NCBI GenBank assembly: GCA_016791475.1
Contig: JAEUWI010000036.1
Location: forward strand, 1-64,000
DNA from: Candidatus Hydrogenedentota bacterium
Lineage (GTDB): Bacteria; Hydrogenedentota; Hydrogenedentia; Hydrogenedentales; JAEUWI01
Length of the DNA stretch: 64,000 nt
Reading direction: 5' to 3'
The notes under the pieces are model-generated. The model had not been told where the DNA came from, ran no database searches, and was given only the letters and a program-made list of their open reading frames with translations. Numbering within the stretch: position 1 is the stretch's first letter; each line of letters opens with the position of its first letter. Both the position numbers and the translations under genes were made by a program. Positions 1 to 10,209 of the stretch are shown here, one piece after another.

Positions 1-259
1 AGTATAGCCAATTCCAACCCGGAGCCCACAACTATATTTATCTGGCATTATTAGCGGTAATAGCAGATCTGCACCCTTGTTTTATCTGTGCCGATCTGTG
101 TGACTCTGTGGGAGGGTTCTTTGGTTGCGGCCAGTGATTGCTCCCGATGTCCTTACTGCCTGCGTCTAGATTGCACACGCTCACTGTTTCGAGCGGGACG
201 GAAATGGTAACGTACCTGAAGTACTTCTTAGAGTCGTCAGCCAAGCCCAAAGGATAACC
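1..259. other. Upstream region with phased TCTGTG repeats
   Basis: No convincing gene is visible before the first coding sequence. The hexamer TCTGTG occurs three times at exactly 10-bp intervals, at 85-90, 95-100 and 105-110. A similar pair occurs near 19371-19389. The role is unknown; 10-bp phasing would place all copies on one face of the helix, but the motif may simply be a dispersed repeat of this genome. Confidence 0.4.
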
Positions 260-3094
260 ATGCGCCTCATCCTGCTCTGTTCGCTCGTTTTCTCTCTCGC
301 CACATCAGCCCAGGAGGCTCCGCTCAGTCCGGGCGATTCCGACTGGAGATTTGTAGAAACCTTGTCCGCGCCGGCAACCTGGCATCCCCACTGGACCCGC
401 GACACAAAAGCCGACGGCGAGGCGAGCCTTCAGGGCGGCGTTCGGGTCGAAGCGAATTTCCCCGATGGCGAGCAGCTCCTTGAAACAGCCTACGAGGATC
501 TTGGCAACTTCTTCAATGCGGTCGGCATCCCCGCGGGCGGCCCTTTCCGAATTATCACGGAGCAGGTCCCCACCACCGAAGCCGAATCCTTCACCCTCGA
601 AATCAGCACGGACGAATGCCGCATCCAGGCGAACGATGCGGAGGGCATTCGCCGGGGCATCTACTTTCTTGAAGATGAACTGCTGCGCGCGGACGGGCCC
701 TTCCTGACCATCGGGAAGATCCAGCGCGCGCCCTTTATCAAGACACGCATTTCGCGCTGCTTCTTTGGCCCCATCAAGCGCCCACCCATGAATCGCGACG
801 AGCTGCTCGACGAAGTGGACTACTATCCGGACGGCTATCTCAATCGCCTCGCCCGTGACGGCGTGAATGCCCTCTGGTTGACCATCGAGCTGAAGGACTT
901 GCGCAAGACCTCGCTCAACATCCCCGTCAGTCCCGACCGGGAACAGCGTCTGGAGAAGCTCCGCAAGACGGTGGGAAAGTGCCGTCTTTACGGCATCCAG
1001 GTCTACCTCTTCACCCTGGAGCCCATCTATATGACGCCCGGTGATCCCCTGATTCTGGCCTATCCGGAGCTTGGCGGCATCACCGTGACGGGCAACTACG
1101 CCAAGACCTTTTGTCCCTCCTCCGAAACGGCGCAGACCTACCTTCGCGAAGCTTTGTACAGCATCTTTTCCGAAGTACCCGGCCTCGGTGGTCTGATCAA
1201 CCTCAGTTATGGTGAAGCGCCCACCACGTGCCTGAGCGAGGCCAAGGGCCCCGAAGGGCGCATGGACTGCCCCCGCTGCGCCGATAAGAAGCCCTGGGAG
1301 ACGCTCAATGCTTCGCTCGGCGCCATGGAGCGGGGCGTGCATGAGGCCGCGCCCGACGCCAACGTCATCTCCTGGCTCTATGTGCCCGATGGTGATTCGG
1401 AAATGGTGCTTGACCTCGTGCGAAACACCCCACCCGGCGTCACGGTCCAGTTCAACTTCGAGTCCGGCGGCAGCAAGGAACAGCTCGGCAAAGCGCGGCG
1501 CGCGAGCGACTACTGGCTCTCCTATCTGGGCCCAAGCGATTCCTTCCGGCGCGTCGCGGCGAACGTAAACCCCGAGGCCGCCGGGATGGCCGCGAAGATT
1601 CAGGCATGCAACTCCCACGAGGTCGCTTCGGTGCCCTTCATTCCCGTACCGGGTCAGCTCTTCGGCAAGTACCGCGAGATGCGCGGCCTGGGTGTGGAGA
1701 CCGTCATGCAGTGCTGGTACTTCGGTAATCTGCCCTCCATGATGAACCGCGCCGCCTCCAGCGCGCTGCCCTTTGCGCCCGAGGGCGTGAGCGAGGGTGA
1801 ATTTCTCCAGAACTTGGCGCGCCGCGATTGGGCGGCGGCGGATGTGCCTCAAGTTGTGGAGGCGTGGCGTCTGTTTGCCAAAGCCTACGAGAACTATCCC
1901 CTGTCCAACGCGTTTCAGTTCTATGGCCCCGTGACGGACGGTGTCGTGTGGCCGCTCCACCTGAAACCGGCACAGCGCGTGCTTGGGCCGACGTGGCGCG
2001 TGGACTACCCCATCTCAGGCGACCGCATTGGCGAGGCCTTTTCAGGGACGCACACCTACCCGGAAGTACTCCAACTTTGCAAGGCCCTTTCCGACACCTG
2101 GAACCAGGGACTCGAACTGCTCACCACGTTGAAGCCGAAGTATGCGAACGAGCCGGATCGGATGATGGACTTTTCCGTGGCCCAGGCGCTGGGCATCCAG
2201 TTTCGTTCAAGTTACAACATCCTCCGCTTCTACGACCTTCGGGAGACACTACTTTACGGCCCTGCGGAGACGCGAAGCGCCACCCTGAAAACGTTGCGCG
2301 AAATCGTGGAGGAAGAAATCGGCAACGGAGCGACGCTCTCGGCGCTCTGCGAATCGAATCCCTTCCTCGGTTTTCATTCCGAAGCGGAGGCCTACAAATA
2401 CTTCCCCGCGAAGCTCCAGTGGCGTGTCGACCTGCTGCGTGAGCTGCTCGACACGGAGTTTGTCGAGGCCGAAGCGGAGGTGGCTGCGGACGAAATGGTC
2501 TTCCCGGCTCTCTCCGGCATGACAGGCGAACCACTCGCGTACACGTGCTCGCCCGCACCGGATGGCTTTGCCGCCGCATGGCGTGAAGACGCCGCGTGGC
2601 AGGCTTTGCCAGTGGAAGCTGCCGCGCTCGAGCCCGGCGAGCCCGCCGCATCGTGGCGGGCCGTGCGTGATGCCGAGTCGCTTTATGTAAGCGTCCAATT
2701 ACGCCAGACCGATGGCGCGGCACCGATGTCCGCGAGCGTGCATATCCAGTCCGCCCACATTTATCCCCGGCGCACCTTTGAGCTGGATGAACAGGGCACC
2801 CGAAACACACAGCTCGCGTGGCACGCCTTTAACGACCAATGGGAGAGCGAGACCACGGCGGCGAACGGAATCCGAACCTTCCGATTCCGCATTCCTTTCA
2901 CCGCGTTCAATGGAGAGTTCGACCCGGCCCGTTTTCCCGCGCGGCCCATGCGGATCAACGTGCAGCTCAAACCAACCGCTGCCGCGACCGTCAGCCACAC
3001 TTGGGCCCCCGCTTCTCCCGCGCCCCCCGTGAATCGCCTGGGCTATGGTATGGAGGATCCCGCCGAAATGGGCTGGCTGCGCTTCGTGCCTTGA
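260..3094 (+). CDS. Secreted GH20-like glycoside hydrolase with C-terminal carbohydrate-binding domain
   Basis: A 944-residue exported protein. Residues 1-17 form a signal peptide ending TSA. Residues about 95-155 resemble the small alpha/beta domain that precedes the barrel in beta-N-acetylhexosaminidases and alpha-glucuronidases (IRRGIYFLEDELL). A barrel-like region follows to about residue 520. The last 180 residues look like a CBM9/DOMON-type beta-sandwich ending in a GWLRFVP motif. I could not identify a catalytic Asp-Glu pair with certainty, so the substrate is unknown. It likely acts on polysaccharide outside the cytoplasm, and the sulfatase gene that follows on the same strand fits that role. 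The ATG at 260 has a weak AAAGGA ribosome site. Confidence 0.6.
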   Translation: MRLILLCSLVFSLATSAQEAPLSPGDSDWRFVETLSAPATWHPHWTRDTKADGEASLQGGVRVEANFPDGEQLLETAYEDLGNFFNAVGIPAGGPFRIITEQVPTTEAESFTLEISTDECRIQANDAEGIRRGIYFLEDELLRADGPFLTIGKIQRAPFIKTRISRCFFGPIKRPPMNRDELLDEVDYYPDGYLNRLARDGVNALWLTIELKDLRKTSLNIPVSPDREQRLEKLRKTVGKCRLYGIQVYLFTLEPIYMTPGDPLILAYPELGGITVTGNYAKTFCPSSETAQTYLREALYSIFSEVPGLGGLINLSYGEAPTTCLSEAKGPEGRMDCPRCADKKPWETLNASLGAMERGVHEAAPDANVISWLYVPDGDSEMVLDLVRNTPPGVTVQFNFESGGSKEQLGKARRASDYWLSYLGPSDSFRRVAANVNPEAAGMAAKIQACNSHEVASVPFIPVPGQLFGKYREMRGLGVETVMQCWYFGNLPSMMNRAASSALPFAPEGVSEGEFLQNLARRDWAAADVPQVVEAWRLFAKAYENYPLSNAFQFYGPVTDGVVWPLHLKPAQRVLGPTWRVDYPISGDRIGEAFSGTHTYPEVLQLCKALSDTWNQGLELLTTLKPKYANEPDRMMDFSVAQALGIQFRSSYNILRFYDLRETLLYGPAETRSATLKTLREIVEEEIGNGATLSALCESNPFLGFHSEAEAYKYFPAKLQWRVDLLRELLDTEFVEAEAEVAADEMVFPALSGMTGEPLAYTCSPAPDGFAAAWREDAAWQALPVEAAALEPGEPAASWRAVRDAESLYVSVQLRQTDGAAPMSASVHIQSAHIYPRRTFELDEQGTRNTQLAWHAFNDQWESETTAANGIRTFRFRIPFTAFNGEFDPARFPARPMRINVQLKPTAAATVSHTWAPASPAPPVNRLGYGMEDPAEMGWLRFVP

Positions 3095-3283
3095 CCCTCC
3101 GGTGGGCCAGCGATGTCAGGGGGATATCAGACCGCAAAAAGCCGCACAGAACGCAAAGTGAAACCGCACATTCCTTTCACAGTTGTTCAAGGCACACACA
3201 CTGATCCAATCTGGCAACGCCGGCAGAAAACCAGCTTGCCGGCCAATTCCATGTTACACAGGCCCCCTGCTTGTAAATTATTG

Positions 3284-3313
3284 TTGACACGATCAGGGTG
3301 CCTCCTTTAGCAT
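3284..3313 (+). promoter_or_regulatory. Candidate sigma-70-type promoter for the arylsulfatase gene
   Basis: TTGACA at 3284-3289 and TAGCAT at 3308-3313 are separated by 18 bp, 64 bp before the chosen start codon at 3378. The rest of the 3095-3377 gap shows no gene. This is a pattern match only. Confidence 0.4.
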
Positions 3314-3377
3314 TTGTACTAGTTCGCTCAACTTGGAATAGTTGATGTCACTAGCACCATCTGGAAAGGGGAAGAGC

Positions 3378-5723
3378 ATGAGAACTCAATTCCTGCGCGC
3401 AATTCTACAGGCGACGTTGCTCTTGTTGGTCGCGAGCTCTACTGCAATGGCGACTGTCGACCGCACCACGTTGCCAATTCAAGAGCCGCCGACTCAACCG
3501 CAGACAATCCTGGACGCGCGCAATGCGACCGCACCGCCGCGTTTCGAAGTGAAAGCGCCGGAAGGCGCCCCCAACGTGGTAATCGTCTTAATAGACGACA
3601 TGGGTTTTGGACACAGCAGCGCCTTCGGCGGCCCGGTCAACATGCCCACCGTGGAAAAATTGGCTGCGGGCGGACTGCGCTATAATCGCTTTCACACCAC
3701 AGCGCTTTGCAGTCCTTCGCGCACAGCACTGCTCACGGGCCATAACCACCATGCAAACAATGCGGGCGCCATCATGGAACTTGCCACGGCATATCCCGGG
3801 AATACCGGCATTCGCCCGCGTTCGATTACCACCCTCGCGGAGATTCTGCGCCAGAACGGGTACAGCACCGGCGCATTCGGCAAGTATCACGAGACGCCCC
3901 CGTGGGAAGTTTCCGTGTCGGGCCCCTATGACCGCTGGCCGACGGGTTCGGGTTTTGACAAATTCTATGGGTTCATTGGTGGTGAAACAAATCAGTGGGC
4001 GCCTGCCATTTTCGACGGTGTCACGCGGGTTGAACCACCGGCGACCCCGAACTATCACTTCACGACCGACATGACGGACAAAGCAATTGCCTGGGTGAGC
4101 GCACAGCAGTCCCTGACGCCGGATAAACCGTTCTACCTGTATTTTGCGACGGGCGCAACCCACGCGCCACACCATGCGCCGAAGGAATGGATTGACAAGT
4201 ATAAGGGCAAATTCTCCGGCGGTTGGGACAAGCTGCGCGAAGAGACCTTCGAGCGGCAGAAGAAACTTGGTATCGTTCCCGCAAATGCCAAACTCACGGC
4301 GCGGCCCAAAGAAATTCCGGCCTGGAAGGATATGAGCGCGGATCAAAAACGCCTCTTTGAACGGCAGATGGAGACTTTCGCCGGATTCGCCGAACACACC
4401 GACAGCGAAGTGGGCCGCCTGGTTGCGCAGCTCGAAGCAATCGGCGAGTTGGACAACACGCTTTTCTTCTACATTCTCGGCGACAATGGTTCGAGCGCCG
4501 AAGGCGGGCCCGAAGGTACCTACAACGAAATGATGGCGTTGAACGGTATCGTGGGAAGTGCGGACCAGATGATAGAACATATCGACAACTGGGGCGACCC
4601 GACGACATTTCCGCATTTCGCCATTGGTTGGGCCTGGGCCGGCAACACGCCGTTTCAGTGGACCAAGCAGGTTGCCAGCCACTTTGGCGGGACGCGCAAT
4701 GGCATGGTAATGCACTGGCCGAAGGGCATCAAGGCGAAGAACGAGATCCGCGATCAGTTCCATCACCTCATCGACGTTGCGCCCACGGCCCTCGAAGCGG
4801 CTCAGATTCCGCAACCCACGATGGTGAACGGCGTGAAACAGCGCCCGATGGACGGCGTGTCCATGTTGTATTCCGCGGACAATGCTGAAGCCGCCGATAC
4901 GCGGACGACGCAGTATTTCGAGATGTTCGGCAATCGCGGCATCTACCATGAGGGATGGGTGGCCTGCACGCGCCATTCGATTCCCTGGCTGATGGTCCCA
5001 CTTCCCGCCCTGGAGAACGACACGTGGGAACTGTACAACATTGACGAAGATTTCACACAGGCAAACAATTTGGCCTCGAAGAATCCCGAGAAACTTAAGG
5101 AACTACAGGATCTGTTCTTGCAGGAAGCGGAACGCAACCACGTACTTCCCCTCGATGACCGGCGCTCCGAGCGGTTCAATCCGGCCATTGCCGGGCGCCC
5201 CGATCTCCTGGGCGGCCGCAAGTCCCTTACCGTGTATCCGGGCATGATGGGGATGCTGGAGAATGCGTTTATTAATGTGAAAGGCGTCCATCACACGGTC
5301 GAGGCCGAAGTCGAACTGAAAGACGATATGACCAACGGCGTCATTATCGCCCAGGCAGGATATTTTGGCGGTTGGTCGCTCTACATGAAGGATGGCAAAC
5401 CCCATCACGAGTACAATTGGTTCGCGCTGGAACGGACAAACATAGGCGGCGACACCGTGCTGCCCGCAGGCAAGCACACGATCGGGTACGAGTTTATTCC
5501 GGATGAAGCGAAACCTGGTACGGGCGGCAAGTCTATCCTGAGCGTGAACGGCAAGAAGGTGGCCGAAGCGCAAATTCCGAAGACGCAGCCCTACGCCTTC
5601 TCCGGAGACGAAGGCGCCGACGTGGGCCTCGACTCGGAAACCAATGTGTCGCCCGACTACAAGCCGGGAATTCCCAGCATGTTCACGGGGAAAATCGTGA
5701 AGGTAACCGTGGAGCAGAAGTAG
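3378..5723 (+). CDS. Secreted arylsulfatase (formylglycine-dependent)
   Basis: Sulfatase family enzyme of 781 residues that hydrolyses sulfate esters in the periplasm or outside the cell. A signal peptide spans about residues 1-25. Metal-binding Asp-Asp are at 73-74, and the CSPSR signature at 111-115 supplies Cys111, the residue converted to formylglycine in this family. Asp369-Asn370 are the late metal ligands. The C-terminal quarter (about 610-781) is a beta-rich extension typical of large arylsulfatases. An in-frame ATG exists at 3342, but the ATG at 3378 has a strong purine-rich ribosome site (GGAAAGGGGAAGAG) and starts exactly at the signal peptide. No formylglycine-generating enzyme is encoded nearby. 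Confidence 0.92.
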   Translation: MRTQFLRAILQATLLLLVASSTAMATVDRTTLPIQEPPTQPQTILDARNATAPPRFEVKAPEGAPNVVIVLIDDMGFGHSSAFGGPVNMPTVEKLAAGGLRYNRFHTTALCSPSRTALLTGHNHHANNAGAIMELATAYPGNTGIRPRSITTLAEILRQNGYSTGAFGKYHETPPWEVSVSGPYDRWPTGSGFDKFYGFIGGETNQWAPAIFDGVTRVEPPATPNYHFTTDMTDKAIAWVSAQQSLTPDKPFYLYFATGATHAPHHAPKEWIDKYKGKFSGGWDKLREETFERQKKLGIVPANAKLTARPKEIPAWKDMSADQKRLFERQMETFAGFAEHTDSEVGRLVAQLEAIGELDNTLFFYILGDNGSSAEGGPEGTYNEMMALNGIVGSADQMIEHIDNWGDPTTFPHFAIGWAWAGNTPFQWTKQVASHFGGTRNGMVMHWPKGIKAKNEIRDQFHHLIDVAPTALEAAQIPQPTMVNGVKQRPMDGVSMLYSADNAEAADTRTTQYFEMFGNRGIYHEGWVACTRHSIPWLMVPLPALENDTWELYNIDEDFTQANNLASKNPEKLKELQDLFLQEAERNHVLPLDDRRSERFNPAIAGRPDLLGGRKSLTVYPGMMGMLENAFINVKGVHHTVEAEVELKDDMTNGVIIAQAGYFGGWSLYMKDGKPHHEYNWFALERTNIGGDTVLPAGKHTIGYEFIPDEAKPGTGGKSILSVNGKKVAEAQIPKTQPYAFSGDEGADVGLDSETNVSPDYKPGIPSMFTGKIVKVTVEQK

Positions 5724-5857
5724 GCCGCCCATTAGAAAATGGGCCGGACCATAGTGAAGTCCAGTCGCCAATGCCGCGACCCGGTTTAGCCTGATATGGC
5801 GGCTGGGTTGGTCTGGCGGCATCCGGTGCCAGGCGAGGTAAACCCGCAATCGTTTGC

Positions 5858-5895
5858 AGCGACCGCAAAGAGGCGTTAGCCTCTTTGCGGTCTCG
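5858..5895 (+). terminator. Hairpin after the arylsulfatase gene
   Basis: Arms around CCGCAAAGAGGC and GCCTCTTTGCGG, with a four-base loop, are followed by a short T-rich stretch. It lies 135 bp after the sulfatase stop. The remaining 5724-6077 DNA has no convincing gene; an in-frame extension of the next gene (59 codons back to 5901) is Arg-rich and unlike coding sequence. Confidence 0.5.
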
Positions 5896-6077
5896 CTATT
5901 TTGATGCGGTCACGATATTCTGAGGTTGAGCGGCGTGAACGGCGGGTGGATTCTATGCATAATAGGGGCGGCTCAGGACCCTTCGCTGGGGCGCCCGCGA
6001 TCGAGGCGTCGGGTTTTCAACTCCGCGGATTTCGCATACGCTCTTCCTCCAGAATTAAACCCCATAGAAACCAATTC

Positions 6078-7016
6078 ATGAACCGCCACGCCCTGGCCTA
6101 TACCGCTCTTGCCGCCGCCACCTTCGGCTGGGCCCTCTCCCCCATTTTCATGCGCTACATGACGGGGGCCTACGACCCCTACACGCAGTCTTTCCTGCGC
6201 TATGGCTTCGCCACGATCATCCTGCTGGCCATCTCGGCCATCGGCTATCGCGCGGGCTTCATGGCGGCGCTGCGCCGTCCGAAGGCCACCCTGGGCCTCG
6301 CGCTCCTCAATTTCGTGATGCAAACCGCCTGGACGGTTTCGCTGTATCACACCACCGCGACCGCGGCCCAGCTTATTACCAAGATTCAGGTGCTCATGAT
6401 CATCGCCATGAGTTATTTCCTTTACCACGAGGAACGCGCCGTGATTAAGAGCCCGCGCTACATCGTCGGCACCGCGTTGGGCTTCCTCGGTCTGGCGGGG
6501 GTGCTCATGGACGACCCATCGAAGTCCCTCTTCCCCACCCTCGATCTCGCGGTATTTCTACTGCTCTTCGTTTCGGTCTGCTGGTCGGTCTACGCGGTAT
6601 GGGGCAAGCATGTCGTGCGAGACCTCCACCCCGTGCCCATGTTCACCGTGGTGTCGCTCTACACTACGATTGGCTTTGCCGCGAATATGCTGATCTTCGG
6701 CGACCCCGGCACGATCATCTCCGGCGGAAGCTACATGCTGGGCATTGCGGCGCTGTCGTCGGTGCTACCCATTGCCGTGGCGCACGCGGCCTATCACTAC
6801 GCCCAGCACCGTCTGGGAGCGGCCTTCTGCATCAGCGTGCAATTGGTAACCCCGGCCATCACCAACGGCCTCGCGGTGCTGTTCTGGCCCGATGAATCCA
6901 TGAACCTCATTCAATGGATTGGCGCGGGGGTGTTGACGGCGGGCAGCCTCTTCGTGATTCAGGCGCAACGCAGGGCCAGCGCCGACGGCGCGCCCCTGAC
7001 AATTACAGAGGGCTGA
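6078..7016 (+). CDS. EamA/DMT-family membrane transporter
   Basis: A 312-residue integral membrane protein with about ten hydrophobic helices in two halves, the layout of the drug/metabolite transporter superfamily with two EamA domains. It opens at residue 1 with a TALAAATFGWALSPIFMR helix, as expected for EamA half 1; the second half starts near residue 160. Substrate cannot be told from sequence. The ATG at 6078 is preferred because upstream codons look non-coding, although no strong ribosome site is visible. It converges with the lipoprotein gene, whose stop is 21 bp away. Confidence 0.85.
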   Translation: MNRHALAYTALAAATFGWALSPIFMRYMTGAYDPYTQSFLRYGFATIILLAISAIGYRAGFMAALRRPKATLGLALLNFVMQTAWTVSLYHTTATAAQLITKIQVLMIIAMSYFLYHEERAVIKSPRYIVGTALGFLGLAGVLMDDPSKSLFPTLDLAVFLLLFVSVCWSVYAVWGKHVVRDLHPVPMFTVVSLYTTIGFAANMLIFGDPGTIISGGSYMLGIAALSSVLPIAVAHAAYHYAQHRLGAAFCISVQLVTPAITNGLAVLFWPDESMNLIQWIGAGVLTAGSLFVIQAQRRASADGAPLTITEG

Positions 7017-7037
7017 AAGCCCCCGGCTTGGCCCCGG

Positions 7038-7625
7038 TCAATGCTCCGGCGGATCCAGGGCGCTCAGGGCTTCCAGGAATGCGGGCGAGAGGGGAAATCG
7101 GCCCATCGGAACGCGTTCCTTGTGGCCATCCAGAAAAAGGACGTCCGCATCGTGCGCGCCGGATTCCGGCTGAGAGATAATTACCGGGATCGCTGCGCCT
7201 GTCGCCGCCGGCCCTCTCGGGTCGTTGATGTCGCTGTAGTACAAGCGCCCGACCCCCGCGCGCAACGGGTATAGAAGATTCGAACCGCCCGCGCCTCGGC
7301 CTTCCCCAACGTCCAGTGGTTCTGGAAAGGGCTTGCGTTCCCGCGCCAGCGCCGTGAGCGTTTCCACCAGCGCAAGGCCCTGGGCTTCGTCGATCACGGC
7401 GTAGGGCAGATACCAGGCGTGCCCAAACTCGCTGGCCGCGCCGGGAAAGGCCTGAGCCATTTCCGGAACGCGGAGTATATCCTGCGGGATCCCCGGCAAC
7501 GTCGAGGCGCCGTGGCGCGCAACCGCGCTCGCGGATCGATCGCCAGCCTCCTGCACGAAGCAGGCATTGAGGAGACACAGCGCCCCCACGCTCAACAATG
7601 CCAGTCGAATTCGAAGTGAACCCAT
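7038..7625 (-). CDS. Putative lipoprotein with a DG-type C-terminal motif
   Basis: A 195-residue protein with a lipoprotein signal peptide: a hydrophobic segment ends LLNAC, with Cys22 the predicted lipid-attachment site. Near the C-terminus, DADVLFLDGHKE resembles the H-x9-DG region that ends the two pseudopilin-like proteins at 52-54 kb, but no pilin helix is present. It follows the GH98-like gene by 72 bp on the same strand and may be co-transcribed. No family was recognised. The ATG at 7625 places the signal peptide at the N-terminus. Confidence 0.6.
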   Translation of the reverse strand: MGSLRIRLALLSVGALCLLNACFVQEAGDRSASAVARHGASTLPGIPQDILRVPEMAQAFPGAASEFGHAWYLPYAVIDEAQGLALVETLTALARERKPFPEPLDVGEGRGAGGSNLLYPLRAGVGRLYYSDINDPRGPAATGAAIPVIISQPESGAHDADVLFLDGHKERVPMGRFPLSPAFLEALSALDPPEH

Positions 7626-7697
7626 GCTGCTACTCCCGGTTGTCGGGCTGATCGTAGCGCCCGCGCGCCTATCATAGCATTCGACGGGCAATGTCCC

Positions 7698-10022
7698 TCA
7701 ATATTCGTCCGCACCCAGGGGAAAGTTGTCGTAAGGCCCCGCGTCGTAGCTCAGGATCTCGCGAAAATTCGGGAAGGCCGGATTGGTGCGCACGATGCGC
7801 CACACTCCTTCGGCATTGCTCCATGTAACCCAGACCTCGGCCTCGGGCGTCCTCGGGATGCTGACGGGGATGTCCGCGCGAAGCCCCAGGCTGTCGGTCA
7901 GCAATACCGCCGATAACTTGCAGTAGAGCAGCACGTTCACCTGGCCGGTGGAATCAAAGTTGGAAAAATCCCAGCGGCGGATCTGGCGGTGCAGTTTAAT
8001 GGCGCGCCATCGTTCCAGCATGGCCTGGTTGGCCCGCTTGACGTAGGCAAAGTCCCAGCCCTGGGGGTCTTCGTAGCTGGTCTCATAGGCCGCCATGATC
8101 CCGTTGAGGTTGCGATCGTGAATCGCCTCTTCCCACAGGCCGATCTGTTCCACGATCGCGTCGGCGATTTCCCGGTGCGCCTCGGAAACCCCTTCGAAGC
8201 TCGGCCACCAGGGCGCCTCGACTTCCACGCCGGGCCGCGCCTCGTTTACGGGCGTGCTGTCCGCACTCGCGAGCAGCGGCGTGAGTATGACCTCCTCGGC
8301 GATTCGGCTTTCATTCACGCTGTAGGACCGGTATTCCCCCTGCTCCAGAATGCCCTCCAGAGGCTCCCGCTCATCGGTCATGGCGGTCACCGCATAGGCG
8401 ATGGTCTGATCCGCGGGGGATTCGCTGTCCACGTACTGGAGTTGCTCCTGCTCAAGGCGCGCGATCAAGGTGAAACCGGTCTCCGGGAAGACCCGTTTGT
8501 ATACCCGATAGTTCAAGTCGTTCTCGCGAAAATCCCAGGCCAGCACCACCGCGCCGCCATCGCGGCGGGCGCTGAACTTTCGCAGCGGCACGGGAACACC
8601 GTCGATGGTAAAGGGCTGCTGCTCGCGCGTGTTCTCCCGAGTGTTCATCACAAAGATGCCGCGGCCCACCTCGGTAACAAAGGCCGTTCCCGTGCCCTGG
8701 GGGCGGCGCAGGGGCGCAAGTGCCTGGGTCCACGCGTCCAGGGTGGGCAGACTGCCGGCGGCGAACACCTTCTCGAAGCCCTCCAGCGCGGCGCCCTCGG
8801 CATAGGGTGAAATGAAAGGGATCCAGTACAGGTCGCCCCGGTCGGGGATCAGCTCGGCAATCTGGCCGGGGCGGGCCAGACCGTATGCCGCCTTCATGAG
8901 GTTGCCTTCGTCCAGCACCCCGTCGATGTCCTTCAAGTTCAGGTGAAACTCCTCCGGCGTAGAGGAGGGCGCGAGCCGCAGACCGACACGGGCGCCGCGG
9001 GCCACGAATTCCCGTCGCGCAATGACCGCCTTATCCACCACCTCGCGCAGCCCCGGCAGGATGCCCTCGTCCCAGTGTCGGCGGGACGGGCCATACCATA
9101 GATCTTCGCCATTCTCAAACGAGTAAACCGTTGCGCCGGTCATCGCGCCGCTCAGGATCATGGCGCGGTAGAGCGAAGAAGGCACGACCTCCGGTCCCGC
9201 GGCGGCCCCGAAACGGCCCGGCCCCGCATAGCCCGCGTCGGTATACCAGCGCGCGTCCGCCGCCATGCCCCAGTTGGCAACAGCCCCCTCAAGCCACAGG
9301 CCCATCAGGGCCGACTGGTTGCCCAGCAGGTGATCGCCCCGGGTAAGGCAGGCGGGGATGACGTAGTCGCGACAGGCCACGAGCTGCCGATACAAGGGTG
9401 CGCAGGCCGTGTTGCTCATGACCCGCGCCCACTGGAGCTCATCCATGGGCAAATACACAAATCGGCCATAGCTCGCGGCGGTATGGAGCACCATGGAGAG
9501 CCACGCGACCATGGTGGGTGTCTGGCCATCGTACATGCGGGGAGAGGAGTAATAACGAAAGTCGAGGCCCGATACCTCCACGCCCTTGACCATGGTGAAA
9601 GCCCGCAAAAGGCTTTTCAACTGCTCCTCCGCCACATCGAGCGGCTGGGCGAAGGCCGCGCGCCGGGGATCGCCCGTGAGCCGAACAACCGTGGGGATCT
9701 GCTGCTCCTGCAACGTCGCGAGCACGGTCGTCAGGTGCGTAATCGCGGCCTCCCCTTCACCAGGCGCCTGGATCTTGATCATCCCGTTGGAGTGGAGCGC
9801 CTCGGGCATTTGCTCCCAGGCCGACAACACGTGATCGCGCTGACGGGCGGGGTCCCCACGGTGCGCCGAGAGATCCTGAAACAACATCAGGGGATGTTCC
9901 GGGCTGATCTCCACCGCCAGGGGCGGATACTCCGCGCAGACCGCCGGAAGGCAAAAAAACACGCCCAGGAGCAGAAGGCATCGGGGAGTGAGGCGGCTGA
10001 AGCGTCGGTTTTCGAAGTGCAT
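7698..10022 (-). CDS. Secreted GH98-like multidomain protein
   Basis: A 774-residue exported protein with a signal peptide ending near residue 32 (LPAVCA). The first about 400 residues have features reminiscent of GH98-type catalytic domains (an NWG motif and a GATVYSFE segment), but this match is from memory and weak. A fibronectin-III-like segment follows at about 480-580 (YRVYKR ... YAVTA). The last about 150 residues look like an NTF2/SnoaL-type alpha-beta barrel. The ATG at 10022 starts the signal peptide; longer in-frame extension to 10211 is Arg-rich and rejected. It is divergent from the hydrolase at 10210. Confidence 0.5.
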   Translation of the reverse strand: MHFENRRFSRLTPRCLLLLGVFFCLPAVCAEYPPLAVEISPEHPLMLFQDLSAHRGDPARQRDHVLSAWEQMPEALHSNGMIKIQAPGEGEAAITHLTTVLATLQEQQIPTVVRLTGDPRRAAFAQPLDVAEEQLKSLLRAFTMVKGVEVSGLDFRYYSSPRMYDGQTPTMVAWLSMVLHTAASYGRFVYLPMDELQWARVMSNTACAPLYRQLVACRDYVIPACLTRGDHLLGNQSALMGLWLEGAVANWGMAADARWYTDAGYAGPGRFGAAAGPEVVPSSLYRAMILSGAMTGATVYSFENGEDLWYGPSRRHWDEGILPGLREVVDKAVIARREFVARGARVGLRLAPSSTPEEFHLNLKDIDGVLDEGNLMKAAYGLARPGQIAELIPDRGDLYWIPFISPYAEGAALEGFEKVFAAGSLPTLDAWTQALAPLRRPQGTGTAFVTEVGRGIFVMNTRENTREQQPFTIDGVPVPLRKFSARRDGGAVVLAWDFRENDLNYRVYKRVFPETGFTLIARLEQEQLQYVDSESPADQTIAYAVTAMTDEREPLEGILEQGEYRSYSVNESRIAEEVILTPLLASADSTPVNEARPGVEVEAPWWPSFEGVSEAHREIADAIVEQIGLWEEAIHDRNLNGIMAAYETSYEDPQGWDFAYVKRANQAMLERWRAIKLHRQIRRWDFSNFDSTGQVNVLLYCKLSAVLLTDSLGLRADIPVSIPRTPEAEVWVTWSNAEGVWRIVRTNPAFPNFREILSYDAGPYDNFPLGADEY

Positions 10023-10209
10023 GGGTGAAATTGTATGATAGGTGGGTAACATAGGACAAGCTATGTCCGCCGCGCGGCGCCCGGCAGTGCATGAGGTTAA
10101 TACCCCAAAACGCGCCATGGGTTTCCCCGGCAATGTGTGCCGGACGGCTCCGCGGCGCTTCGCGCGCACCCTGCCGGCGCTTCCCGTCCCAATTGAAGGA
10201 TTCCGGCCC

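Noticed and set aside
305-1960. Long minus-strand open frame opposite the GH20-like gene
   Set aside because: It mirrors the codon structure of the plus-strand gene, has no ribosome site or family motif, and is a typical antisense shadow in GC-rich DNA.
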